A stretch of DNA of 64,000 nt, taken from positions 1 to 64,000 of the forward strand of contig CAKPGU010000008.1 of the NCBI GenBank assembly GCA_934155265.1, given 5' to 3'. Below are positions 1 to 8,169 of this stretch, piece by piece. The notes beneath the pieces are model-generated. The model ran no database searches, had not been told where the DNA came from, and was given only the letters and a program-made list of their open reading frames with translations. Position numbers and translations under genes: made by a program. Source of the stretch: an uncultured Clostridia bacterium. Lineage in GTDB: Bacteria > Bacillota > Clostridia > TANB77 > CAG-508. How positions within the stretch are numbered: the stretch's first letter is position 1; each line of letters starts with the position of its first letter.

Positions 1-657
1 GCAAAAGAAGTAGAAGACTCAATTTGTAGATTAGCACAAAAAGCAAGAGCAGCAGGAATGCACTTAATAATAGCAACGCAGCGTCCATCAGTAGATGTAA
101 TAACAGGAATAATAAAAGCAAATATACCATCAAGAATAGCATTTGCTGTATCATCACAAGTAGACTCAAGAACAATACTAGACCAAGTAGGGGCAGAAAA
201 ATTATTAGGAAAAGGAGACATGCTATTTTATCCATCAGGAGCACCAAAGCCAGTAAGAGTTCAAGGTGCATTTGTATCAGATGAAGAAGTTGAAAAAATA
301 GTATCATTTGTAAAATCAAATGGAGAAGCAACATATAGTGAAGATATATTAGAAAGCATAGAAAATAGTAATAAATCAGATAAAGAGCTTGCTGCTGAAA
401 CAGGAGATCCTGATGATGACACAGATCCATTCTTAATGGACGCAATAGATGTAGTTGTAGAAACAGGGCAAGCATCAACATCATTTATCCAAAGAAGATT
501 TAAAGTAGGATATGCAAGGGCAGGTAGAATAATCGACCAAATGGAAGAAAGAGGAGTAATTTCTGGATATCAAGGAAGTAAACCTCGTCAGGTTCTTATG
601 TCGCTTGAAAAATTACAAGAGTTAAAAATGGGAACTGCGGAACAAAAAGAAGCATAA
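1..657 (+). CDS. ftsK: DNA translocase FtsK/SpoIIIE, C-terminal part (5' end outside window)
   Basis: The frame is open from base 1, so the start is missing and 218 residues are visible. The visible part is the end of the RecA-like motor, including the stretch LIIATQRPSVDVITG and the following NIPSRIAFAVSSQVDSRTIL, which are characteristic of the FtsK/SpoIIIE/HerA ATPases that pump double-stranded DNA through the division or sporulation septum. After an acidic linker (about residues 120-145) comes the winged-helix gamma domain (DPFLMDAIDVVV to PRQVLMS), which in this family reads the polar guiding sequences on the chromosome. The sequence cannot decide between a vegetative FtsK and a sporulation SpoIIIE. 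The stop is followed at once by a palindromic repeat that could serve as its terminator. Confidence 0.95.
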   Translation, partial: AKEVEDSICRLAQKARAAGMHLIIATQRPSVDVITGIIKANIPSRIAFAVSSQVDSRTILDQVGAEKLLGKGDMLFYPSGAPKPVRVQGAFVSDEEVEKIVSFVKSNGEATYSEDILESIENSNKSDKELAAETGDPDDDTDPFLMDAIDVVVETGQASTSFIQRRFKVGYARAGRIIDQMEERGVISGYQGSKPRQVLMSLEKLQELKMGTAEQKEA

Positions 658-662
658 AAAAA

Positions 663-725
663 GGACCGGGTACAAAATGTCCCGGAAAATTTTGGGGACA
701 TTTTGTACCCGGTACATTTTTGCCC
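663..725. repeat. REPIN-like inverted pair, class A repeat
   Basis: Two perfect 18-base arms, CCGGGTACAAAATGTCCC at 666-683 and its reverse complement at 695-712, are separated by 11 bases. The right arm continues into a tail ending at 725 that is found again unchanged at 1047-1077. The element fills the space between the ftsK stop and the ribosome site of the next gene. Confidence 0.9.
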
Positions 726-741
726 GAATAGGAGGCTAAGT

Positions 742-1041
742 ATGACGAAGGAATATTGCCAAGCACTTACAGAAGTAAGTGAAATATTGAAATATACTAA
801 AAAAAAAGTTGTAGATAAAATATCACATCAATTTTTGGAATATATAGAAAAAAATAAAGACAAAGAATATAAAATAATATTAGAAGAAAATAAAAAATTA
901 TTAGAACAAAATATAAAACCGGAAACAAAAGAAATAATAGCACTAATATATAGAGACTATATATGTAATCCAGAAGAAAGAGAAAAAATAATACAAGAAA
1001 CAGAAATGAAATACAAAATTGACTTTAAAAAATCAAAGTAG
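742..1041 (+). CDS. Small helical protein of unknown function (99 aa)
   Basis: I do not recognise this protein. It is charged, lysine- and glutamate-rich, predicted helical throughout, with no signal peptide or membrane segment. The start at 742 is preceded by an AGGAGG site at 730-735. The frame stays open upstream to an ATG at 703, but that ATG lies inside the repeat (it reads MYPVHF), so it is not a credible start. The gene is first in a run of three poorly known genes (742-4492), each preceded by the same palindromic repeat. A partner role for the amidoligase-like protein downstream is only an inference from adjacency. Confidence 0.7.
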   Translation: MTKEYCQALTEVSEILKYTKKKVVDKISHQFLEYIEKNKDKEYKIILEENKKLLEQNIKPETKEIIALIYRDYICNPEEREKIIQETEMKYKIDFKKSK

Positions 1042-1046
1042 AAAAT

Positions 1047-1077
1047 GGGACATTTTGTACCCGGTACATTTTTGCCC
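1047..1077. repeat. Class A palindromic repeat, single copy
   Basis: The 31 bases are identical to 695-725, the right half of the first REPIN-like element. The core is GTACCCGGTAC flanked by GGGACATTTT and ATTTTTGCCC. It sits between the stop of one gene (1041) and the ribosome site of the next (1081-1087). Confidence 0.9.
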
Positions 1078-1092
1078 ACAAAGAGGGATAAG

Positions 1093-2940
1093 ATGAGAGA
1101 AGAGTTAGAAGAATTAAAAAAACAATGTAAGGATGACGTTTCTTATATAGAAGCTGTAAAAAAATTAGAAAGTGATAGTATAAAAATAGAAGCAGTAGCT
1201 GAAATGAAAACAGAATATAGTAAAGCTTTTATTATAAATTCACTTAAAAGTGATGAAAATAAAATAAAAACTATTAATTTATTGAAAAATGATTTGGAAA
1301 AAACAATTGTAATAAAAGGAATAAAAAGCGATGAAATAAAAATTCAAATGCTAGATGCATTACAAAGTGAAGAAATAAAATCATATGTTATAGAGCAATT
1401 TATTAATGATGATAATTATAAAATAGAAGGACTAAATAAACTATCAAACGATTATTATATAGCAAGTGTCATAATAAGCTTAAGTAGTGACGAAAACAAA
1501 ATTAATAAAATAGAAGAATTAGACTTACTAAATAAAGTAGAAGAATACACAAGAACAAAAATCATAGAAAGTTTTAATAGTGATGAAATAAAAATAAAAA
1601 TGCTAAATATATTGAAATTTGACAGCTTGAAATGTGATGTTATAGCAAGTTTTAACAATGACGAAAATAAAATAAAAATGCTAGATATATTAAAAGAAAA
1701 CAAACATAAAATGCAAGTTATAATGTCTCTAAAAGAGGACAAAAATAAGATAAAAGTTTTGAATTGCTTAACAGAAAGTGAAAAAACGGAAGTAATAATT
1801 GGATTTAAAGATGATGCAAGCAAAATAGAGACACTAGATGGTCTATCAAAAAAATATAAAATAGTAGTAGCAATTAGTTTAAAAGATGAAAAAAAGAAAA
1901 TCGAAATCTTAAAAGAGTTTATAGAGTCCAAAGATATTAATATAGATTTAGGATTACCCCCAAAAATGACTTTAGGAATAGAAATTGAAGCTGAATATAT
2001 ATCTGAAGATGAAGATCTTGGAGATTTATTATATAAACAAAAGTTAATGGAATGGAATTTTAAATGTGATTGGTCACTAGAGAATGGTATAGAGGTCGTT
2101 TCTCCTATTATGCATAACAGTGAAAAAGATTTAAAAAAGATACCAATAATAGCAAGTTTGCTAAATGCAATGGAGTTTAGTATTACCAACAGTTGTGGTG
2201 GACATGTACATATTGGTGCCGATTATTTAGAATCAACAGATGACTTTATGGAATTGTTGGAGTTATGGGAAAATGCTGAAAAGATATTTTATCTTATATC
2301 TAACAAGCCAGGAGAGTTACCAAGAGAAGGGATAGATAAATATGCTGCTCCAATTTCTAGTAAAATAGAAAAAAATAAAATAAAAAAAGACGAATTTGTA
2401 GAAGAAATAAAGAAAATACAAGAAAAAAGAAATAGGGATATCAATTTTATGAATGTGAATACTAAAAAAAATACGATTGAATTTCGTCTATCAAATGGAA
2501 CTATTGATTCTAACACATGGATAGAAAATATTAGATTATATGGTAGAGTTGTACAAATGGCGCATGAGATTACAGAAATAAAGAAAAAATTGATACAAGG
2601 AGAACAAATAACAGAAGAAGAACTTCAAAAGATAATACATGAAATTATATTGAAAAAATCTACGTCATTAGATAAAAAGAAAGATGCATTAATGGGAATA
2701 TTATTTAATGAAGAAGAAAGACAACCATATGAAGAAAGATATAAAATCAATAAAGAATTAGAAAAAGAAAAAGGAGTAATTAAAGAATTAAAAATCAGAA
2801 AAATAGAATTTGACATCGAAGACTATAGACAAATATGTGAAAATACATTAATTCCACAAAATATAAAAGAGCTCTTATTAGAAAATGAAGATATAGATAA
2901 AAAGGCAAACAATCAAGATGAAAAAGATATTCGATATTAG
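1093..2940 (+). CDS. Amidoligase-fold protein with N-terminal helical repeats (615 aa)
   Basis: Two parts are visible. Residues about 20-280 hold some ten degenerate repeats of about 26-31 residues around a motif like SDENKIKxLxxLK, probably helical hairpins forming a solenoid. From about residue 294 the sequence matches the Amidoligase_2 type of COOH-NH2 ligase related to gamma-glutamylcysteine synthetase: GIEIEAEY (about 295), DWSLENGIEVVSP, CGGHVHIG (about 368) and NTIEFRLSNGT (about 460). In this superfamily these positions bind metal, ATP and substrate. Members are proposed to make amide bonds in peptide tags or small molecules; the substrate here is unknown. The start at 1093 follows AAGAGGG at 1081-1087; an in-frame ATG at 1045 overlaps the repeat and was rejected. 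Confidence 0.8.
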   Translation: MREELEELKKQCKDDVSYIEAVKKLESDSIKIEAVAEMKTEYSKAFIINSLKSDENKIKTINLLKNDLEKTIVIKGIKSDEIKIQMLDALQSEEIKSYVIEQFINDDNYKIEGLNKLSNDYYIASVIISLSSDENKINKIEELDLLNKVEEYTRTKIIESFNSDEIKIKMLNILKFDSLKCDVIASFNNDENKIKMLDILKENKHKMQVIMSLKEDKNKIKVLNCLTESEKTEVIIGFKDDASKIETLDGLSKKYKIVVAISLKDEKKKIEILKEFIESKDINIDLGLPPKMTLGIEIEAEYISEDEDLGDLLYKQKLMEWNFKCDWSLENGIEVVSPIMHNSEKDLKKIPIIASLLNAMEFSITNSCGGHVHIGADYLESTDDFMELLELWENAEKIFYLISNKPGELPREGIDKYAAPISSKIEKNKIKKDEFVEEIKKIQEKRNRDINFMNVNTKKNTIEFRLSNGTIDSNTWIENIRLYGRVVQMAHEITEIKKKLIQGEQITEEELQKIIHEIILKKSTSLDKKKDALMGILFNEEERQPYEERYKINKELEKEKGVIKELKIRKIEFDIEDYRQICENTLIPQNIKELLLENEDIDKKANNQDEKDIRY

Positions 2941-2970
2941 GGCAAAAATGTACCCGGTACATTTTGTCCC
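2940..2970. repeat. Class A palindromic repeat, opposite orientation
   Basis: The same palindrome as at 1047-1077 but inverted: GGGCAAAAATG, core GTACCCGGTAC, then ATTTTGTCCC. It begins on the last base of the preceding stop codon and ends 8 bases before the ribosome site of the next gene. Confidence 0.88.
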
Positions 2971-2989
2971 AAAACAGAAAGGAGAAGAT

Positions 2990-4492
2990 ATGTTTAGAAA
3001 AATAATAAAAAAAGATAAAAATGAAGAATTGGAAAGAATTCTAGAAGCAAAAAGTATAGATGAGCAAGCAAAAAATCTTCTCCAAGGAATTTTATATAAA
3101 ATAGAAGTTTCATATAATGATTATCAGAAAGTAAAAGGAATAGAGCAAACTGAAGAACAGTATGTAGAACAACTATTGGTAAACATAACAAAAAAGTGTG
3201 ATAAAATAAGAGTTGTCAAAATAAGTCAAAAATTAAATAATGATGAAATTGAAAATGAATTAAAAGCCAAAAAATTCTATATAGGTGAAAAAGAAATTAT
3301 AAGTTATCCAATTGAGCGAAAAATCTTATATGCAATAGAACAAAATGCAAATAATAATAAAATATTAAATGACAAATATGGTGATGCCGCAATAGCAGTA
3401 TCAGATTTTATTAATACAGGAAAAAATATAGATAGAGTGGAAGTTCTAAGAGATTTTAATGGATGGTCATGGACAACTGTGAAAGATGAAATAGAAAATA
3501 TTGATGCAAACTTGATATACCAAATGATGCAGATATTATTTGGTAGAGATTTTTTAGACAATTGGTGTAAAGACAAAGATGGTAAAGTTGATTATTTTAA
3601 ATTGATGGAAATTGACGGTAAAAAATATGGTAAAGTAGCAATTGAAATTTTAAAAAAATTGTTAATTAAAATTGCTATGATAAATGATGTAAATGAAAAT
3701 CAGGAATTTGCAGAATATATATCGAAAAAATTAAGAGCAGTAAAAAAAGAATTGAAAATGTATGAAGATACACAAGCTAATATAGAAAGACTTTCAGCAC
3801 ACAAAACACAAGCAATGAAACAATTAAAAGATATTGAAAAAATATTAAGACAAGAATCTATGCTATTAGCAGAATATGAAAAAAGAAAAAGAAAAGTTGA
3901 TATCAAGGATTTAAAGAAAGAACTAAGTGATCAAAGACGTAAATTACTTAATGAAATAAGTGAAGATAATTACTTATTGAATCCTATGAATTATATAAAA
4001 GAAAAGAAAAAATTAGAAGAAGAAAAGACAAGATTAGATATTAAAAGAACAACTAAGAAACAAAAAGAAAATTTAAAGATAGAATTTATCAAACTTTTTC
4101 TTCAATGTTTTAATATAAGAATAAAAATAAGTACAGAGGAAGAAGAAGTTATAAAATTATTATATCAATTTAGATATTTTATGTGTTTGGCATTTGATGA
4201 GACAAACAATATAAAAGATTTAGAGCTAATAGAAGAAGAAATAAATAAAACAGAACAATTATTAGTAAAAAAAGCCATGGAATTTAAAGTAATAAATAAA
4301 GTTCCATTTGAAGTTATGAAACATGTATTTGAAACAAGAATAATAATATTAGAAGAGCTATATTATAAAATAACAAAAGAGTCTGAAAAATATTATATAC
4401 AAATATTTGATGAAAACATAACAGAAGAAAAATTTGAAATAAAATCAATAGAAAAAATTAAATTAAACAAAAAAATCAAAATATTTATATAA
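2990..4492 (+). CDS. Coiled-coil protein of unknown function (500 aa)
   Basis: No family with a known function is recognised. Residues about 1-250 look globular and mixed (with RDFNGWSW and YQMMQILFGRDFLDNW as the most distinctive stretches). Residues about 255-370 are a strongly charged heptad-like region, probably a long coiled coil. The rest is helical. No signal peptide or membrane span is visible, so it is probably cytoplasmic. The start at 2990 follows AAAGGAG at 2978-2984. The frame is open upstream to 2918 through the repeat, which would add MYPVHF and flanking residues; this is rejected because a normal ribosome site lies after the repeat. It is the last gene of the three-gene repeat-punctuated run. 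Confidence 0.7.
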   Translation: MFRKIIKKDKNEELERILEAKSIDEQAKNLLQGILYKIEVSYNDYQKVKGIEQTEEQYVEQLLVNITKKCDKIRVVKISQKLNNDEIENELKAKKFYIGEKEIISYPIERKILYAIEQNANNNKILNDKYGDAAIAVSDFINTGKNIDRVEVLRDFNGWSWTTVKDEIENIDANLIYQMMQILFGRDFLDNWCKDKDGKVDYFKLMEIDGKKYGKVAIEILKKLLIKIAMINDVNENQEFAEYISKKLRAVKKELKMYEDTQANIERLSAHKTQAMKQLKDIEKILRQESMLLAEYEKRKRKVDIKDLKKELSDQRRKLLNEISEDNYLLNPMNYIKEKKKLEEEKTRLDIKRTTKKQKENLKIEFIKLFLQCFNIRIKISTEEEEVIKLLYQFRYFMCLAFDETNNIKDLELIEEEINKTEQLLVKKAMEFKVINKVPFEVMKHVFETRIIILEELYYKITKESEKYYIQIFDENITEEKFEIKSIEKIKLNKKIKIFI

Positions 4493-4529
4493 AGTCAAAG
4501 ATTTTATATAAAACAGAAAGGAAGATTTT

Positions 4530-6173
4530 ATGAAAATAACATTTTTAGGTGCAACCAAAATAGTAACAGGATCAAACTTTTTAGTAGAAGCAGCAGGAAA
4601 GAAATTTTTAGTAGATTGCGGAATGTATCAAGGTAGAGCAGAACTTGAAATGGAAAATTATAATCCATTTGACTATAATCCAGCTGAAATAGATTTTATG
4701 TTATTAACACATGCACACATAGATCATTCAGGAAGAATACCAAAATTATATAATGAAGGCTTTAAAGGTCCAATATATGCACACAAAGCAACATGTGACT
4801 TGTGTGGAATAATGTTACCAGACAGTGGACACATACAAGAAATGGAATCAGAATGGAAAAACAAGAAGAGATTAAGAAAAGGTGAAGAAACATTACCACC
4901 ATTATATACAGCAGAAGATGCAATAAATTGTCAAGAACTGTTTGTACCAATCAAATATGATGAAATAATACAAGTAGCAGAAGACATATATGTAAGATTT
5001 AATGATGCTGGACATATGTTAGGATCAAGTATAATAGAAATATGGGTTAAAGAAGATGGAAAAGAAACAAAAGCAGTATTTTCAGGAGATATAGGAAATA
5101 ATGATATACCATTATTATCTTCACCAACAATGATTGATGATTGTGATTATTTAGTTATGGAATCAACATATGGAAGCAGATTACATATGAAAAATAATCA
5201 AAAAGCAGAACTATTTTTAAATATAGTATCAGAAACACTTGAACATAGAGGAACAGTAGTAATACCATCATTTGCAGTAGGAAGAACACAAGAAATTTTA
5301 TATGAATTAAACAAAATAAAAGAAAATACTGAAGACCAAGAATTCATAAGAAAATATAAAACATTAATGAAAGCACCTGTATATGTAGACAGTCCATTAG
5401 CAATATCAGCAACAGAAATCTTTAAACAAAATACAGATTTATTTGAAGATGAAATAAAAGAAGAAATGGAAAGAGGAGATAATCCGCTAGAATTTCCAGG
5501 ACTAAAATTTACACCAACAGCAGATGAATCAAAAGCACTAAATGAAAGTAATGAACCAGCAATAATAATATCTGCAAGTGGTATGTGTGATGTAGGAAGA
5601 ATAAAACATCATTTAAAACACAATATATGGAATCCAAATAGTACAATACTATTTGTAGGATATCAAGCACCAGGAACACTTGGATATTCAATAGTAAATG
5701 GAGCAAAAAAAGTAACAATATTTGGAGAAGAATTTGCAGTAAATGCAAGAATCGAATATATCGAAGGATATTCAGGTCATGCTGACCAAGAATGGTTAAT
5801 GAACTTTGTATATTCATTTATAACAAAGCCAAAACACATATTTTTAGTACATGGTGAAGAGGAATCACAGGAAGTACTAAGAGATAAAATTATAGAAGGA
5901 ACAGGAATAGGAGTATCAATTCCAGAATATGGTGAAACTTACGAACTATCAGATGATTTAAGAGTTGTAAATAAAATAAGAATTAGAAAAACAAAGAGTA
6001 TGAGACAAGAGGTTCTAGATAGATTAAACAAATTACAACATGAATTAATAGATATGGAAGTAAGTGTTAGAGAAGACGTTGAAAATGAAAGCTTAAGAGA
6101 TGATGACATATTTAGAATAAATGAAAAAATTAAAGATTTGGAAAAACAAATTTTAAATGTAATAGAAGGATAA
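4530..6173 (+). CDS. MBL-fold beta-CASP RNA-processing exonuclease-like protein (547 aa)
   Basis: The metallo-beta-lactamase core begins at residue 1 (MKITFLGATKIVTGSNFLVE) and carries the metal-binding motif THAHIDHSGR with HAHIDH at residues 61-66. Further conserved points are the GHMLGSSI stretch, FSGDIG, the beta-CASP segment VVIPSFAVGRTQEILY, SASGMCDVGRIKHH and the late histidine motif YSGHADQ and FLVHGE. This is the archaeal/eukaryotic CPSF-like type found also in bacteria, as opposed to RNase J. The family acts on RNA; the actual substrate here is unknown. About 70 C-terminal residues are a charged, probably helical extension. A site reading GAAAGGAAG lies just upstream of the start. 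Confidence 0.9.
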   Translation: MKITFLGATKIVTGSNFLVEAAGKKFLVDCGMYQGRAELEMENYNPFDYNPAEIDFMLLTHAHIDHSGRIPKLYNEGFKGPIYAHKATCDLCGIMLPDSGHIQEMESEWKNKKRLRKGEETLPPLYTAEDAINCQELFVPIKYDEIIQVAEDIYVRFNDAGHMLGSSIIEIWVKEDGKETKAVFSGDIGNNDIPLLSSPTMIDDCDYLVMESTYGSRLHMKNNQKAELFLNIVSETLEHRGTVVIPSFAVGRTQEILYELNKIKENTEDQEFIRKYKTLMKAPVYVDSPLAISATEIFKQNTDLFEDEIKEEMERGDNPLEFPGLKFTPTADESKALNESNEPAIIISASGMCDVGRIKHHLKHNIWNPNSTILFVGYQAPGTLGYSIVNGAKKVTIFGEEFAVNARIEYIEGYSGHADQEWLMNFVYSFITKPKHIFLVHGEEESQEVLRDKIIEGTGIGVSIPEYGETYELSDDLRVVNKIRIRKTKSMRQEVLDRLNKLQHELIDMEVSVREDVENESLRDDDIFRINEKIKDLEKQILNVIEG

Positions 6174-6186
6174 AAAATGAAAAAAA

Positions 6187-6246
6187 GGACCGGGTACAAA
6201 ATTACCCAAATGTGCAAAATGTACCCGGTCCATTTTGCACATTTTT
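6187..6246. repeat. REPIN-like pair with terminator-like hairpin
   Basis: GGACCGGGTAC at 6187-6197 and its inverse GTACCCGGTCC at 6221-6231 form an inverted pair. The right member is also centred in a second palindrome: TGTGCAAAATG (6211-6221) pairs with CATTTTGCACA (6231-6241) around the loop TACCCGGTC, and a run of T follows. This makes a credible rho-independent terminator for the upstream gene. Confidence 0.85.
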
Positions 6247-6269
6247 GCAAATAGGGAAGGATTCAAAAA

Positions 6270-8165
6270 ATGGAAAAATATCTAAATGAAGCAATAATAG
6301 GAAACAAGAACATGTTAGTAACATTTTCAGGAAAAGGAGAAATGTTGCGTTTGTCATATCCAAACAGAGATAATAGACAATATTTAAATTATTTTCAAAC
6401 AGGAATAAAAATAAATGATTCTGCATTAATATATTTACATGATGATATCAATAATACATATTTACAATATTATGATACAGATACAAATATATTAAATACA
6501 GAAATAACAAATACATATTTTAATTTAAAAGTATTACAAACAGATTTTGTTACAATAAAAGAAGACATACTTGTAAAGAAATATACATTTATAAATGAAA
6601 GTAATATTCCATTGGAAGTGAATTTTCTAATACATTCAGAATTATTGTCAGATCAAAATAATTTTGTAAGTGGAAAGAAAATTGATACAGGAATGGTTCA
6701 ATATGCTCATGATTTTTCAGTTGCTACATTTGCTAAATCAAATAAATTGTTAAGTTGTCAAATAAATGACAGCAGAAGTACAATCAATTCAGGAGTTATT
6801 GGTGGAAAAGATTATATAGGAATGGCAAAAGATTCAAGTATAAGCTATGATATTGGAACAATAAATCCTGAAGAGAAAAAAGAGCTTGAAATTTGTATAT
6901 TTATAGATGAAAATAGAAAAACAATGCAAGCTGTTGAAGATGAAATAGAAAGAATTAGAAAAATTGATTTAAATAAAGAATATATGAAAGTGAAATCATA
7001 TTGGAGAAAATATGTAAAAGAACATAATGGCTTAGATTTAAAAGAGCCTACAAATAGTTATGAAGAAAAAATTCAGGATGTATATAGGAGATCAATTTTA
7101 CTATTTCCACTATTGACAAATCAAACAACAGGAGGAATAATTGCAGCACCTGAAATTGATGAAAATTTAACACAATGTGGAAGATATGCTTATTGTTGGC
7201 CAAGAGATGCAGTTTTTATAACTAAAGCATTAGATATTTTGAAGATGACAAAAGAAACAGAAAAGTTTTATTGTAACTTTTGTAGAATGACACAGAGTAA
7301 AAATGGAATGTGGGAACAACGTTTTTATACAGATGGAAAACTAGCACCAAGTTGGGGATATCAAATAGATGAAACAGCAAGTGTTGTTTATGGTGTATAT
7401 TCACATTATGAATATATAAAAAAAGAAGAATTTTTAAAGGTAAATCTTCATATGTGTGAAAAAGCTATAGATTTTTTGAAAAGATATGTTAGAGATTTAT
7501 TTGATGAAACAGGTATATATCATGTAAGTTACGATTTATGGGAAATGCATGAAGGAACACATTTATATTCGTTAGCAGCAATATTTGCAGCATTTGATAG
7601 TATGATAAAAATATATAAAATATTAGGAAAAAATGTTTCAGACTTTGAAAATAATAGATTAAAGGATGAAAAAATAAATAAAAATATAGCAGAAATTTCT
7701 GAATTACAAGTAGAAATAAAAAAATATATAGATGAAAATTTATATGATGAAAATAAGAAATCATATGTAAGAAATATGGAAGATAAAAGAATTGACATAA
7801 GTTTACTTGGATCAGTTTATCCATTTAGAGTCTTTTCTCCAAAAGAAAAGAAGGTATTAAATACCGTTGAGAATATAAATTTAACACTTAGAACATATAC
7901 AGGTGGATATCAAAGATTTGAATATGACCATTATAGAAATGGAGCACCATGGCCAATTGCAAACTTGTGGATGACATTATATTATTTAGAAAATGGTGAA
8001 AAGAAAAAAGCGAAAGAGGCATTTGATTTTGTATTAAAAACCGTTGGAAAACATAGCTTTTTAGGTGAACAAGTTGACAATAGTACATTAAAGCCTAATT
8101 GGGTTATTGGGCTAGGATGGTCACATGCAATGTTTATAATAGTTTTAGAAAAAATGATGAGGTAA
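6270..8165 (+). CDS. Glycoside hydrolase family 15, glucoamylase-like (631 aa)
   Basis: An N-terminal beta-sandwich (about residues 1-230) precedes an (alpha/alpha)6 barrel typical of GH15 enzymes that release glucose from the non-reducing ends of alpha-glucans such as maltodextrin or glycogen. Visible signatures are GRYAYCWPRDAVF (about 304-316), WEQRFYTDGKLAPSWGYQID, the acid-containing DLWEMHEGTHLYS (about 422-434) and the base-containing FLGEQVD (about 597-603) followed by PNWVIGLGWSHAMFI. No signal peptide is seen, so the enzyme is probably intracellular, acting on imported or stored glucan. An AGGGAAGG site lies at 6252-6259. The next gene starts only 4 bases after the stop, which suggests co-transcription. 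Confidence 0.92.
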   Translation: MEKYLNEAIIGNKNMLVTFSGKGEMLRLSYPNRDNRQYLNYFQTGIKINDSALIYLHDDINNTYLQYYDTDTNILNTEITNTYFNLKVLQTDFVTIKEDILVKKYTFINESNIPLEVNFLIHSELLSDQNNFVSGKKIDTGMVQYAHDFSVATFAKSNKLLSCQINDSRSTINSGVIGGKDYIGMAKDSSISYDIGTINPEEKKELEICIFIDENRKTMQAVEDEIERIRKIDLNKEYMKVKSYWRKYVKEHNGLDLKEPTNSYEEKIQDVYRRSILLFPLLTNQTTGGIIAAPEIDENLTQCGRYAYCWPRDAVFITKALDILKMTKETEKFYCNFCRMTQSKNGMWEQRFYTDGKLAPSWGYQIDETASVVYGVYSHYEYIKKEEFLKVNLHMCEKAIDFLKRYVRDLFDETGIYHVSYDLWEMHEGTHLYSLAAIFAAFDSMIKIYKILGKNVSDFENNRLKDEKINKNIAEISELQVEIKKYIDENLYDENKKSYVRNMEDKRIDISLLGSVYPFRVFSPKEKKVLNTVENINLTLRTYTGGYQRFEYDHYRNGAPWPIANLWMTLYYLENGEKKKAKEAFDFVLKTVGKHSFLGEQVDNSTLKPNWVIGLGWSHAMFIIVLEKMMR

Positions 8166-8169
8166 AAAA

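Noticed and set aside
1455..2189. A 244-codon minus-strand open frame opposite the amidoligase gene
   Set aside because: The translation is low-complexity Ser/Ile/Phe-rich with no motif, while the plus strand has recognisable enzyme motifs.
2918..2989. Upstream extension of the 2990 gene overlapping the amidoligase stop
   Set aside because: It would translate the palindromic repeat, and a proper ribosome site lies after the repeat.
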